This document shows, piece after piece, positions 25,617 through 38,100 of a stretch of 64,000 nt of DNA. Each line of letters opens with the position of its first letter. Position 1 is the stretch's first letter. A program made the translations under genes and the position numbers. The stretch comes from Prinia subflava. Taxonomy: Eukaryota > Chordata > Aves > Passeriformes > Cisticolidae. Under the pieces are notes generated by a model, which worked only from the letters and a program-made list of their open reading frames with translations, ran no database searches and was not told the DNA's origin. The stretch lies in NCBI RefSeq assembly GCF_021018805.1, contig NC_086248.1:22762922-22826921 (forward strand). The letters run 5' to 3'.

Positions 25617-28600
25617 TTTTATTTATCCTTGATTGCAGAAGGAATCTTGATGACTGCTTTATAAAAAGACATGATTATGCAGTCATTTTAAATGAACATA
25701 AATTTAGGTTGTTGTCAAAAGTATGGACCCACCTTGCTGTGTCTCCCTATTTCCATATATTTTTTTGATGCTGTGGGAGTGACAGCTGATAAGTGATTGG
25801 TTATAAAACAGGATATGGATTTTTATGGGGGGGGAAAAGTTAATTTCCATGAAGTTGTATTCCCTGATTTAGCTTCCACAGTGTTTGCAAAAGCTTAGCA
25901 CCAGTATAAGCATTTTTGGGAGCCATAACTGCTCATTTTAAAGTTGCCGAAAAGCACTGTCTTAAATTAAAGTGACTATGTAACCACAATTTGTAAGTAA
26001 ATAAATTTAGGTGAAATGAATCTTTTAATTGAAACTCTGTTCTGTTGCCTAAGCATGATGCCTTACTGCCATTTGAGACCATCTTTGGTAACTTTGAGAG
26101 TGTTATTTTATTTAGGATTTAGACATTAATTTACTCTTAAAGGTGTAATTGCAGCTATATATTTCACCAGAGAATCTGTAAGGAAAATATGCCTTGAAAC
26201 TGGTAGACTTTTGAGATACAGAAAAACAGCTGATTTTATTTTCTTTACTATATTACCCCCAGCAGTATGTAAATAGAGACTCCAAAGAACCCTTTCCATA
26301 GTAAGCACTATAGCCCTGCATCAGCAATCTCTTTACCCTCTTATATAGCTCAGGATGGAATATCCTATATTTTCCTTCTTGTCCAGTAACAAGTTGAGGA
26401 TTGTGAAGCAAAAAAAGAAAGTGGATACCAGGACCATCAGCCCCCACACTAACACAGTGGTGCCTAGCCAGGCCAAAAAGGGGTTTCCAGCCTCTTCAAT
26501 ACTTTAAAATTCTCTCAAATTCTGAACATGGTAGCTGCATGCAGGGCTGTCCCTTTGGGAGTGGTGCCTGTCTCTGACCAGCTTTGAGGAGTGGTTTGTA
26601 AGTACTGCTGTGGGGACAAGCAAGTGGTCCAGGCACCAGGCATCTTTCTAGTGATTCATTGTCATACCCAATCAAGCCCTGGTGCCTGAAAAGGGCAATA
26701 TTTCACTTAGCTATATAGCCATAGCCTCAAGAATGTAGGTAAAAATCCTGGCCCATCATGGACCAGCATGAGGACAACTGTTCAGACAGCAAGTTGAATT
26801 TGGTCTTTTTTTCAGAAAATGAAAATGATAAAACTTCATTAACATTTAAAAACTTTTTTTCCACAAAATCTGTTATTCCAGTACTACCTTCAACGTGTAC
26901 TGTAAAGACACTTTTTGTCTCAAATGAGTGCATTAAAAATGAAACCCCAAGTTAAAATTATTTGGGCTCTTACTCAATATCACTCACACGTGCGCAGGAA
27001 CACAATGAATCAGATGGATTCAATGTAGAATTTTTGAGATCTAAAAACCTTATACTAAACAGTGAGATAAATATCTTATGCTGTTAAAACAGTATGAAAC
27101 TTCAAACATGGATTTTCTTTGACTGAGTAGATATTTTTTAACTTCTGAACAGAAAGTCAAAAAATATTTGAATGGTCCTCTCAGTATGTGACCAGCTATG
27201 CGTTCCTGACGTGGATGAGCTCACCCCAATGCCATTGTGACTGTTCATTAACAAACTGCTGTCTCCTTTGAAAGAATAAGCTGAAGAATGATGAGGGCTC
27301 CTAATGCAACAATAGATGATCCATTAGTTATTCCCAGAAAAACTTCTCCTGAAAAAACCTGTATTTCTCTGGTAGCATCACTCTCCTTTTCTAGAATGAG
27401 CAAACACAGATGATATTGATACTAGAGCAGAACGAAAAAGACTTTCTCCTTCATGTAATTAGCAGCAGAAAGGCCCATCACCACACATGGTTCTAGAAGG
27501 AACACTTCCTTCCCTCCTCTCCTCTGAACTTCCATGGTGTAAGGTCTGTCAGCATTTGGCTCTTTCAGATCCAAAAGGAGGAGGACCCAATAATGGAAAC
27601 TTTTACCAGGAACCTCAAAACCTGTAATCAAACAGTAAACAAAGACTTTGGTCCCGGGTTACAGTGGGACTCAGCCACTTCTTTAGATGCCTTGTTCTGA
27701 CACAGTCACATTCACTCACAAGATCCACCTCAGCTGCTGTCAAATCTAACAGAGCATAGAGTCCTTTGGCAACTAACTTTGTGCTAGTAAAGTTCCTGTG
27801 GGATTTACCTTTAGCTTCATAATCCCCTAGTGGTTAGTTGTGCAGTTCCCACATTTGTTTTTACAGGATTGATTAGACCAACATTTTTCTTTCTGTAAAA
27901 GTGATGTAGCTCTTATCAGCTGAGCTGAACACAGACCCTGATTATTGCTACAGCAGAGCTGTTTTGTGCAAACCCGCAGGAAGAAAAAAATTATAATGCT
28001 TATCTGTCCTCTAGATCAAAAGATGGGAAATTCTTAAATCTGAAAACTTTAAATGCAAACAAACATAAAGGAACTTTGCAAACAATTTTTATTATTAAAC
28101 CCCAAAATAAATAGGGAATAACAGAAAAAATCATTTGCCTGTTGGAAAAATTAAATAGCTTCTGTTCAGAGGAGTCTTTTTCTATCCTTTCAAATATACC
28201 AAAACAATTCTTGGATCAAATAAGAATAATAATAGAAGAGCAATCTCCCTCTCATCTATTCTTATCTGCAAAACAGTGACTGTGATAGCTTCTTCAACAC
28301 ATTTTAAAATATTATTGGCAGCAAGAAGACAGACAGTAGTTCTCAGTGCAGTGTCAGAAGTATGGTTTTGCCTGATGGACCTGCAGAGGCATGTCTTATT
28401 TGATGTGACTCCGTTTTTTGAAAAGGGTTGTCTGAAAAACAAGTCCCATCAGCACATATTTGCCTGCAAGATCTCTTACAGATTTTGTGTTACAAAGGCT
28501 TCCTCCTGGGAGACAACAGGCAGAATTTCCCATGGCCTCTGGGAATTACCACATGAGGAGGGCAACCTGCCACATGTAAGACCTTTCTCCAGAGGTCTAG

Positions 28601-28985
28601 CTGTAGTTACAGCTTAGTAGATCATGAAGTTTAGAGATTTGTAACCTGATCTTTGCCATTGCTTTTTCTGTTAACTTTATTTAGATTTAAGCAAGTAGGG
28701 CTCAAGAGAGGCTGACTTGCTACAAAGACAAGTAGTAAGGAAAGGTGTAAACAAATTAATTTCTTGCAGATTAACTGGCAAGTATGGATGAAGTATTTTT
28801 ATTCTATAAGTATTTTGGGAATGTAATGAACCAAGAGCCTACAAGTAGGTTTGGGGAGAAGTATCCCTGAAAATGCTGGGTAGAGTTGGGGCTCTAACAT
28901 ATGTGAGTGACCCCTCATCAACTGACTCCAACCAACACTGAAGAAATGACATTTCACAAGATCTTCCTGCACTTTATGGTAGGGA

Positions 28986-29013
28986 ATATTGCTAATAGCA
29001 ATATTGCTAATAG
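28986..29013. repeat. Tandem duplication of a 14-base unit
   Basis: The phrase AATATTGCTAATAG occurs twice in direct succession (separated by one base at most). The unit itself contains ATTGCT, whose complement AGCAAT follows, so the pair can also fold back. It is short and probably replication slippage. Confidence 0.7.
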
Positions 29014-29439
29014 AGGTAAGGCAATTTTATTAAATACATTTTGATCAAGAGTTGCTTACAACTTGCACATTAGGAATCAGAGACAATCTTGTAAGTAAAA
29101 TCATCATCCGGTGTCATTGGTTTCTCTACCAACCTAGTACTGCTGTGACAAATTAGGGTCATACTGATCAGTCTGAGTTTTGTTTTAATTAGGTCTGTGT
29201 AAGTAATAAGCTCTGGAACAGTGGCTATTATTTACGCACATTTGAAGTTATCGGTTATACATATGGCTATTGAGTTGATCTTTTTCTTTTGTCTTTTTTC
29301 TTTTTTTAAATTTTGATTATATCAGAAGTTATTTCCAGGAGAAAAAAGAAAGGATAGTGTTACAAAAATATCTCTCATCTCCCAAGTGAGTGAATAATAT
29401 CAAGAACAAGACTTAAACTTACATAATTGAAATATTTGA

Positions 29440-31806
29440 ATACACAAAAAAAATTCTGGCAGGCATAGGCAGTTGCCCAGGAGAGCAGCCCTTGTGCCAG
29501 GATGATCAACAGCAGAGTGCCCTAACATGGTGCACTGGGGGAGTTCCCAAACTGGGACAACCTCAGGAGAGTTGAGGGAGCTGCCAGGAGCCTGACAGCA
29601 GCTGATGGGACCTGGGCAGGACAAGGGACAACAGTGGCCAAGCCCCCCACAGGCACAAAAGAAGTCCTTAGGTTCTGGGAGGCTGAAGAGTGTCGTGGAG
29701 AGTAGGGGAGAGAGAGACAGACTACTGGAATGGCACCCTGCCTCCCCTGGGACAGGACTGTTTAGCTGACTGGTTGGCAGAGTCCCTTTGGGGACAGTCC
29801 TGAAGACCAAAGAAGTTCAGGAGGAAGAGACAGTGTTCAAGAAGGAAGTCTTAAAGATGCAGGAGCAGGCTGTCCCCTGCTACCAAAAGATGAGCCATCG
29901 GGCAGGAGGATCAGCCTGCCTAAACAGGAGGCTTTGGCTGGGCCTCAGGAAACAAAGAAGGGGCAGGAAACTCAGGAGGACTAGTAGGATTTCATGAAGT
30001 TGTGCAGGCAGAAAATTAGAAAGATCAAAGCCCAGACAGAACTTAACCTGACTACTGCTGTAAAAGACAGTAAAATGCTCCTATAAGCAACAAATGGTGT
30101 GCTAAAGACAATCTCCATCATTGATTTGATGTGAGGGGAAACATAGTGACAAAGGATGAGGAAAGGCTGAGGTATGTTAATGCCTTCCTTAAAATGCTCA
30201 TCTTTAAATGTAAGACCAATTGTTCTGGTACCACCTCCCTGAGCTGTAAGACAGGGATGGGCAAGAGTGTAAAGTCCCCATAATCCAGGAGAGAATGGCC
30301 AGTGATCTGCTACACCATTTAGACCTGCACGAATCCATGGGTTTGGATCAGATCCACCCAAGGGTGCTGAGGGAGACAACTGATGGAAGGGCTCACCAAG
30401 CTTCTTGCCATCATTTTTTGGCAGTCTTGTCTAAACAAGGGTGTTCTAGTTGACTGGAAGTTGTCAAATGTGACTCCCATCTACAAGAAGGGCTGAAAGG
30501 AGGATCTGGGGAACTACAGGAGTATCAGCCTGACCTTGGAGCTGGGGATGGTTACAGAGCATCTTGAGTGCCATCACATGGCACATACAGGACAACCATG
30601 GTGTCAGGCTCAGCCAGCACGGGTTTGTAAAAAGCAAGTCCTGCCTGACTTCCCTAGCCTGCTTCTATGGCAAGGTGACACACTTCGTGGGCAAGGGAAA
30701 GAAGGAAGCTTTAGTAAAGCTTTTGAGACCATTTCCCACAGCATTCTTCTGGAGAAACTGGCTGCTTATGACTTGGATAGGTGCACTGTCCAGATTTCAG
30801 GGCCCAGAGAGTCATGGTGAATGAAGTTACATCCAGCTGGTGGTCAATGACTCATGGGCTTCCCCCGAGCTCAGTACTGAGGCCATTCCTGTTTGATATC
30901 TTTATGGACAATCTGGACAAGGACATCAAGTCCCTCAGTCAGTTTGCAGATGGGGCCAGTCTGAGTGGGAGTGTTGATCTCCTGGGGAGTAGGAACGGAT
31001 CCGGACATGTTGGATCAATGGGTTGAGACCAGTTGTAGGAGGTTCAACAAGACCAAATACCAGGTCCTGTACTTGGGTCACAACAGCCTCACGTGGCACT
31101 ACAGGCTGGGTGGAGTGGCTGGAAAGTTGCCAATTGGAAAATGACCTAGGGGTTCTGATTTACGGTGGTTAAAGGTGAACCAGTGTGTGCCCAGGTGCCC
31201 AAGAAGGTCAATGGCATCCTTGGCTTCTATCAGAAAATAATGTGACCAGCATGTCTAGAAAAATGATAGTCTCCCTGTAGTCAGCACTTATAAGTCCATA
31301 ACCAAAATCCCATTTTTGGGCCCCTCATGACAAGAAAGACACTGAGATATTGAAGCATGTCCAGTGGAGGCTGTAGAGGTAGTAAAGGGTCTGGAGCACA
31401 AGTCTGATGAGAAGCAGCTGAGGGAGCTGGGCATTGTTTAGCCTGGAGGAAAGGAGCTTCAGAGAGAATGTTATTGCTCTCCACAACTACCTGAAAGAAG
31501 ACCGTAGGTACATGGGGGTCAGCCTCTTCTCCCAAACAACAAGGAATGGGACAAGAGGTAGTGGCGTCCAGAGTCCCTAGGGGAGTTATGGATTGTATGC
31601 TAGGAAAAAGTTCCTTCACCATAAGGGTTGTCAGCCTTGGAAAATGTTGCCCAGGGAAGTGGTTGAGTCATCAGTCCTGGAGGTATTTAAAAGATGTGTA
31701 GATGTGGCACTTAGGTTTAGTGGTGGACTTGGCAGTGCAGGGTTAATGGTTGGACTCAATGGTCTTCAAGGTCTTTTCCAATATAAACCATTCTATGATT
31801 CTATTA
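29440..31806 (+). mobile_element. Long CR1 LINE copy, 5'-truncated, + strand
   Basis: This is the largest repeat in the window. From about 29,767 onwards its sequence follows the CR1 consensus through ORF2 (linker, reverse transcriptase, C-terminal part) to the 3' end, closing with GGTCTTTTCCAATATAAACC and the tail CATTCTATGATTCTATT at 31,790-31,806. The part 29,440-29,766 is GC-richer than its flanks and partly reads in the same frame, so it probably belongs to the element, but I am less sure of it. A full CR1 is about 4.5 kb, so the 5' half is missing, as is usual for target-primed reverse transcription. The copy is non-autonomous and inactive. No target-site duplication is visible, which is normal for CR1. 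Confidence 0.95.
29770..31802 (+). pseudogene. Decayed CR1 ORF2 (reverse transcriptase) remnant
   Basis: In CR1 elements ORF2 encodes an endonuclease and reverse transcriptase that copies the element's RNA at the target site. Here only the linker, RT and C-terminal parts remain. The linker RVPLGTVLKTKEVQE starts near 29,779. RT-region matches follow: MGLDQIHPRVLRE (near 30,336-30,374), a NYRSISLT block near 30,513-30,536, an ITWHIQDN block from 30,570, and GLPPSSVLRPFLFDIF (from about 30,856). The frame changes at least twice, near 30,705 and again near 30,790, where deletions removed the LDFSKAF-type catalytic block and the segment before RVMVNEV. The FADD catalytic motif reads FADG at 30,943-30,954. 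A stop interrupts YKKG near 30,496 and another precedes the linker at 29,767-29,769. The C-terminal segment (31,593-31,808) ends LFQYKPFYDSIN. It cannot make an active enzyme. Confidence 0.93.
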
Positions 31807-34800
31807 ATTAGTTTTCACTAAAGGCTTTACACAGATTTTTGAAGGCCAAGTTTAGCAGCTCTATGCATATATCTTACAGCGGGATCAAAACCTTTAGTAC
31901 CAAAATCCTGAGTGCTTCAGCAAACGGGAAATGTTAATGGCATAAATTTTTTTTAAAAACCCTGCAATACAAGTACAGTTTATGAGTGCTCTATTCCTCT
32001 GGGTTCATTAATATTGCACTTTTAAAATAATTTCTTCTAGAAAAGAGAATGCTGGAACTCAGTCAAAACATATTAATTGTTTTGTTTTTAATAGTGATCT
32101 GAAAGTTAAGTTGTACATACGTAAATCTCAGGTCAGTTTTGTTAATTTCACATTTTCTTTTTGAATCTGTCCTGCACTGCAACACTTCTCTTCAGCAGAG
32201 CCTTCCTACCTTTTTGAGGGATGACCCTGGTCTTTCTACCTAATACCTACATAAAAAGATTATATCACTTTAAATTTTTTTCCATAAAGTAATTATTTGA
32301 TAACTGCAAAGCAGAAAAAATAAATCCTTATCTTTGACTATTGTGAATCTCCAGATATTGTAAAAATAACCTTTGGCTATTGTTCACTACTATTCCCAGC
32401 CACAATTATTACTAGAATTTCAGCTTTTAGCCATCACTACTGGGGAATACAAAAGAAATAATATGATAGAGTTAGAAGAAAGCAAACCTCTTGCAGAGAA
32501 GAATGTGTGCAGCCACAAACGTATCAGAGCTGTCTGCTAATCTCATAGTACATGCAGCATGGGAAATAGAGATTCCCTAAACACACTGGTCCCTTCCAGT
32601 TTGGAGAAAGAAGATTTTCCCTTAGCTGTCAGTAGATTAGATTTTCTGGTGGAAATTGCCGAAAGTCCATTGATGTTGGCAGAACTAAACAGAGCCCTTT
32701 AATACCAATACAGACTTCAGACTGCACTGTCCTTCTAGTTTTCTACCTCATACATAATTCACACTGTGGTTTGTAAACTGACCAACATGATTTTACATCT
32801 ATATTATCAAATATATATTTGTTTATCTGTTTAGCTTATTTTTATAAAGAAAAGAGACTTGTGTACTTATGTAAGTAGTTATGCAAGTTCTTATTTTCTT
32901 GTTGGCTAACCTTTAGGTGTTAGTGCCTTTAGAATAAGTTTTTAATAGTTTGGATAATTTTGACAAAATTCAAATAGGGGAAGAGTTTTCCAAGATAATT
33001 ATTTCTTGCAAATGGTGTTCCAAGCTAGGGAAGAGCAACAAGGAGTCTGTCATAGTCCATTCCATTGAAAATATCCAGCTGCACCTAACATCAACATGCA
33101 CAGAAATCTAGACCAAGTATAGTTGGCAATATGTCTTACCCAGTATGGTATATTTGAACTTAATAAAATACAGAAAAATCTTTCAAAAATTTCTGAAATA
33201 GAAAAGTCTATGTGATTTTTTTTTTTAATATACAGTGTAAGCTTATACCTATAGGAATTTTGTCATGGCCCCTCAACCATTCATAAGTATCAAAATTGTT
33301 CACATCTTTTTTGATGAAAGGAGAACATTGGAACACTTAGAGAATCAGAAAGATAATATTCCTTCCATAACACAAGGGCTAAACTCATCTGACAGTGTTA
33401 GCTAGTCCTACAGTTAGCTATATTTACTTAAATAATTTTTTTATCTTCCCTTTCCATCTGGTGACTTTGGTTTTTCTTGTATCTATTTGGTTTCTAACAA
33501 GTTCTGAAAAAGTTGAGTGGAAAATATTCTGAAAAAAGTGTGGGGGGTTAAATGAGTCTGAAAAAATGTCCTTCTGGCATCATAGTTACATAGAAGGAAA
33601 CATGGTGTGAATTTTTCCATGCTGCATTACTTTCAAGGTGCCACCTTTAAGCACTTTTTCAGAAGACCGTATTTTGCAGATTTGAAGACTTTGAAGGCTT
33701 CATAATAAACACACACAGCTTTACTGGTATTTGATTTTGAAACTTCAATAATTGTATACAGTTCTCTTTTTGAAAATTTGAATATTTTATTGTCTAGGGC
33801 ATATATATAGAGAGAGACTTCTCTGCAGGACGGAATGAAGAGATTATCATAAATAACTAGAGATTTTCATCTAAGTATTTGCTATGATATCCTTAGTGTA
33901 TTGCTGTTATTGTAATTTTTATTTACTTCTTATAATTTTGTTCTTATAATTTTAAATACGAAATGAAAATCAAATTTGTCCCAGATGGTCACCAAGGGAC
34001 TTCTTAAATTGGACAGCATGTGAATATTTTTTCTTGTCTCAAAACCAATCCTTTATAACAGCATAGATAGGTAGAGCACATGCATACAAATTCATCATGT
34101 GAGACAAATCTCAAGCCTGGGTATTTCATAAATATTAATTTGCATCTGATAAAAAGGGAAAAGCATATTATAAAGTTTAGGGAGTTTCTTGACATTTTGA
34201 AAGCAAAACATCTATACTTAAACTAAGAAAAAAGGTGACAAAGGATATTATAAGTACCAAAGTTTGAAGATTGAAGTGAATTTGATTTCATCTCTGTCTC
34301 TTTCTTCATATTTAGGCAGTCTGTTATTCCCACCACACAAATTCCATAATTAACTTCCTGTATTTCATGACTCTACAACTTCATTTATTACATCTATGAA
34401 CTTCTTTTGAAACTGGGCAATATGGGTGAATATATATACATGAGAGTGTAAATGCCTTGGGCTTTTAAAATAGGATTTAAGAGGAAGTTGGATGGCTTAG
34501 ACTAAGAAATAAGTTCAGAAAGCTTGTGCTTCATGGGCTTTATCATACTGGAGATGACTGGATTTGTATAATTCACTCCCTCTGATCTGAGACTTACTTA
34601 AAAGCCTAATTACTTGACTCTACAGAAGAGCATGGGTAGCTTGGTGCCTGGTTTCCTCCTAGTTTCCAGCATCATTCAGAAGGAATGTGACCTAGCTGTC
34701 ACGCTGGTTATGCCTAAGGTGTGTGAGTAACAGTGTGCTCTGTACAAAGAAATCTGCACTGACCAAAGGAGTTTCCACTGCAGTGAAGAGGCAAAGGAGG

Positions 34801-34978
34801 CAGTGTTTTCTGCTAATGACCCGTTGGATAGAGTACTCTATACAGGAGGGAAATCTGGCTTTATTACCTAAAATCCAGAGTGGAGACAAACCTAATTCTG
34901 TATTTACTAGGAGACTATCTTCATCTTGAAACCATACCACATGGTAGTCAATTTTACAAGTGATTGCCAGACAGATAG
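31807..34978. other. Non-coding AT-rich DNA, no gene recognised
   Basis: The stretch between two CR1 copies is AT-rich with no recognisable repeat apart from a short TATATATAGAGAGAG run at 33,801-33,817. Open frames are under 85 codons and unrecognised. Confidence 0.65.
33801..33817. repeat. Short (AT)n-(AG)n microsatellite
   Basis: ATATATATAG followed by AGAGAGA is a short compound dinucleotide run. It is too short to be more than a minor simple repeat. Confidence 0.6.
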
Positions 34979-35134
34979 TATCATAATGTCTTCTAGGTTG
35001 GAAAAGACCTTTTGGGGTTATCTATGTCCAGTCATAATCTAGCTTTGTCAAATATACCACTAAACTGTGTCCCTGAGCACCACACCCTCACATTCTTAAA
35101 TACCTCCAAGGATGGTGCTCAACACTTCCTTGAT
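34979..35134 (-). mobile_element. CR1 LINE 3'-end fragment, - strand
   Basis: Reading on the + strand, TCATAATGTCTTCTAGGTTG, GGAAAAGACCTTTTGGGG, a TCCAGTCATAATCTAGC part, CCACTAAACTGTGTCCCTGAG, TTAAATACCTCCAAGGATGG and TGCTCAACACTTCC are the reverse complement of the last 155 bases or so of CR1. It belongs to the same general subgroup as the copy at 29.4-31.8 kb, judging by the CACTAAAC and TTTAAATACCTCC phrases, and is oriented opposite to it. Strongly 5'-truncated. Confidence 0.92.
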
Positions 35135-38100
35135 TAGTCACCATATTTGCACTGTTTTCTTGGATTTTAGATGTCTAAATTAATAATTGCCCAGCTCACT
35201 AAATGCACAGTTTCATTGAAAACTAGGTTTCTAATTTACCTTATCACTTAATAAAATCTCACTTGGATCTTATTGGGCCCTGTCATACCAAAAAAAAATT
35301 TGAAACTGGCATCTGTTTACACAATAGAGGTAGTTTGCTTATATGAGATTTAGGTGGGTTTTGTGACAAAACAAAAAAGTGAAAATTATATTAAAGAGTT
35401 TTAAATCTGTTTTTTACATACTCAGTAAATTGAGGTTAGGAAGACTAATTTACAGGAGTGTTGTATCTAAAATGCAAGAGAAGATTCCTGGAACTCAGAG
35501 GTAGAAGCCTTTCACTCTTTTGTTTACCACTGTTGTAGGTGCTCATGCTTTTTGCTGTCAATGGGTTATTACGACCTTATTGACTTGCGAATGTCTGATG
35601 GAAGAGGCCAACCTCACTCAGTACTAGAGGAAGCAATTTGAAACACAGTGTCCATTAAAATCAATCATTCATAAAACATTAATGGTATTAAAAATCTAAA
35701 TACAAATCCAGAAAGCTTCTAATCATTAAGCCAGAGAAAAAACATTTATTCATGTGGTATTGACAAAGTAAACTTTTAAGTGTTTTTGATGGCATTTTAA
35801 AATATTGATAGTATTATAGATTGAGATGGTATATTTGAGGAACCTTACATAAATAGAACAGTTTAATAGCCTCAGGTTCTTTTGTTGCTGATAATTGTAT
35901 GCATTCTCTTAATATGGGGAGATATTGAATATAAAAAGAGTAAGTTATACTGTCTCTGACATAACCATCTAAAGAGACAAACATCTATATTCTGCACTTT
36001 TTCAATCTTCCAAGTGACTCTCAGCACTGTCCCAAAATGCTGTATAGTGTTGAAGTCTTTGAGTACATAAGAACTGTTTCCATTTAGAAATGCAAATACG
36101 CAGAAAGTACTGAAAATAACATCTCACCTTCTATCACTGAACTCAGAGTTAACAATAAACAGCTGTACTCTACAAACACTTCTGTCTCTTGTTGATTATG
36201 CTCTGGGAAGCACAGACACAGACTTGATTTGACTAAAAATATGTGAAATTTTTGTTTTTAAGTTCTTTAAGGCTAAGGCGGGGAGAGGAAAAAAAAGGTG
36301 AAGAGAGTAAGTTTTTTAGTGATACTTTTTGCAGATAGTTGATTAGAAACCTCCCTTAGGAATTGGGAAGCAAGGGTTTGGGTGCTTTTCCTGAACTAAG
36401 TAGAGCATAGCTGAGCTAGGTCTTTTCAGGGTATGTTATTACTATTAAAATTGATTGGAATGGATTCCTGATTTTTGAGAAAAAATTCCATCTCCACAAC
36501 ATACCAGTCTGGAAATTCAGAATTTTCTTTAAATTAATGAAATTTAATGGATGAAGAAACATTTCCAAGCCTCTAATAAATATTTCTGGGTGGAAAGAAA
36601 TCACTGTATCCTTCTGAAATATATATTCTATCTAAGAGAATTCAATACCTCTGTATTTTTTCAGTTGTGTTAGCACCCAATATCCAGTAAAAGAAAAGAG
36701 TGGTCTGTTTTTATTTTAGGGAGAAAAAGACTAATACTTTTTTAATTGCGGTATTTGTTAGGAATATTTTTTTATCAGAACAAATCAGACATCTCAGGTT
36801 AGATAAGGTCATGATAACCATGCTCTCTATGGCTTTTAAATATATAATTATGGATTAAATACTTAGTTCTTGTCTAAATCATGTTAAAAACTTAACACAT
36901 TATTTTTTTGCAATAACATTGAATGATCTTTACTATTAAAGTTTCAAATACATATTGTCAAAAGCAATCAGCAACTCCATGTTTGATAGCAATGTGAGAA
37001 GACAGAGTGTCCAAAAAGTTATTTTCCATTTAAACATATAAATGAACCAGAGAGATATTCTGAGGTATTAACCTCTCAGCATGTCCCACTGAGAAGAATG
37101 GATGTGCTGAATGCATACTCTTGAGAACTGCTTCATCTAGATGCCTAAACAGAAGTTGACTTCTTTCAACAGTTTACAGTAATAAGAAAGCCTCACAAAG
37201 ACATTGACCTATTATAAAAGAGACACATTAATAGTAAAATTCTCATAAAACAGTGTTAGCTTACTTCACTCATAAGTACTTGTATCATACTTCTTTGAGT
37301 CTAAGTTATAAAATATGTATAAAAGAAATAATTGTGGTTTTAGATTTCCCAAAAATATTCTTTTCTACCTACAGTGAATTTCATCTACAGTCACCCAATC
37401 TGCTAGTCATTGTGGTGGGATTTCTAAGGATATCTGCAACAGATTGAGTTATAAGCTCAGGAATACAAAAGTATTTCCTTCTTCCTAAGAGTGAACCTTT
37501 TGAGATCACTAAATATGTATATACAATTTCCTACTGAATTTCTGAGGATTTACTGGAAAATGTTTACATCCTTGAATACAATTTTGACCTGCCTAGTATT
37601 AGCTTCATAGATTTTTTGAGCAAAATGATCCCAGTCTAACAGGTTGTATATCACTCTTGGAAACATTTCTCTGAATCACTGCTGTCTTGGAAACATTTAT
37701 TGGGAGTTTGCTCAAGGCAAGACTTCAGTGGCCTAGAGTTGGGTCCTTTTTCCCTTTGAAACTAGGAATGGCATTTCCTATATGTGAACAGAGATATTAC
37801 GTGTATGTGATTGACAGCAAAACAGACGTAACAGTTTTCCTCCTCTTGAGTGGAGTGAGCAGAAGAACCTCAAAAAGCTTTAAGTGTCTGAATAAGAATG
37901 CCAGTTTTCTGCTGTTTTCACCATCTTCCATTTTGAGAATACTGAAAAACCCAAATTGTCACAGAGAATCTTTTTCACTTCAATTACTCACTAAAATCTG
38001 CCTTGAGGAATGGAATGCAGAATTTGTCTTGAGCACCTGCATGTGAATTGTACCAGCCGGTGAAACAACTTGCACCAAGAAATATAAATTATTTCTACAT

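Larger units (their letters stand above)
21453..29440. other. Non-coding AT-rich DNA, no gene recognised
   Basis: I see no gene. Features inside are a long pyrimidine tract ending in AG at 22,028-22,066, an A/C tract at 23,797-23,886, a 66-base hairpin at 25,551-25,616, a run of eight G at about 25,827-25,834, and a 14-base tandem duplication at 28,986-29,013. The longest open frame, 113 codons at 28,276-28,617 (+), is unrecognised. No CR1 or LTR sequence was recognised. Confidence 0.6.

Noticed and set aside
29400..29810. 136-codon open frame on the - strand
   Set aside because: It is antisense to the CR1 element and its GC-rich upstream part, and has no known domain.
31281..31622. 113-codon open frame on the - strand
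   Set aside because: Antisense shadow of the CR1 3' region.
37687..38046. 119-codon open frame on the + strand
   Set aside because: No recognisable family, no nearby splice or promoter evidence, and within the length expected by chance in 64 kb searched in six frames.
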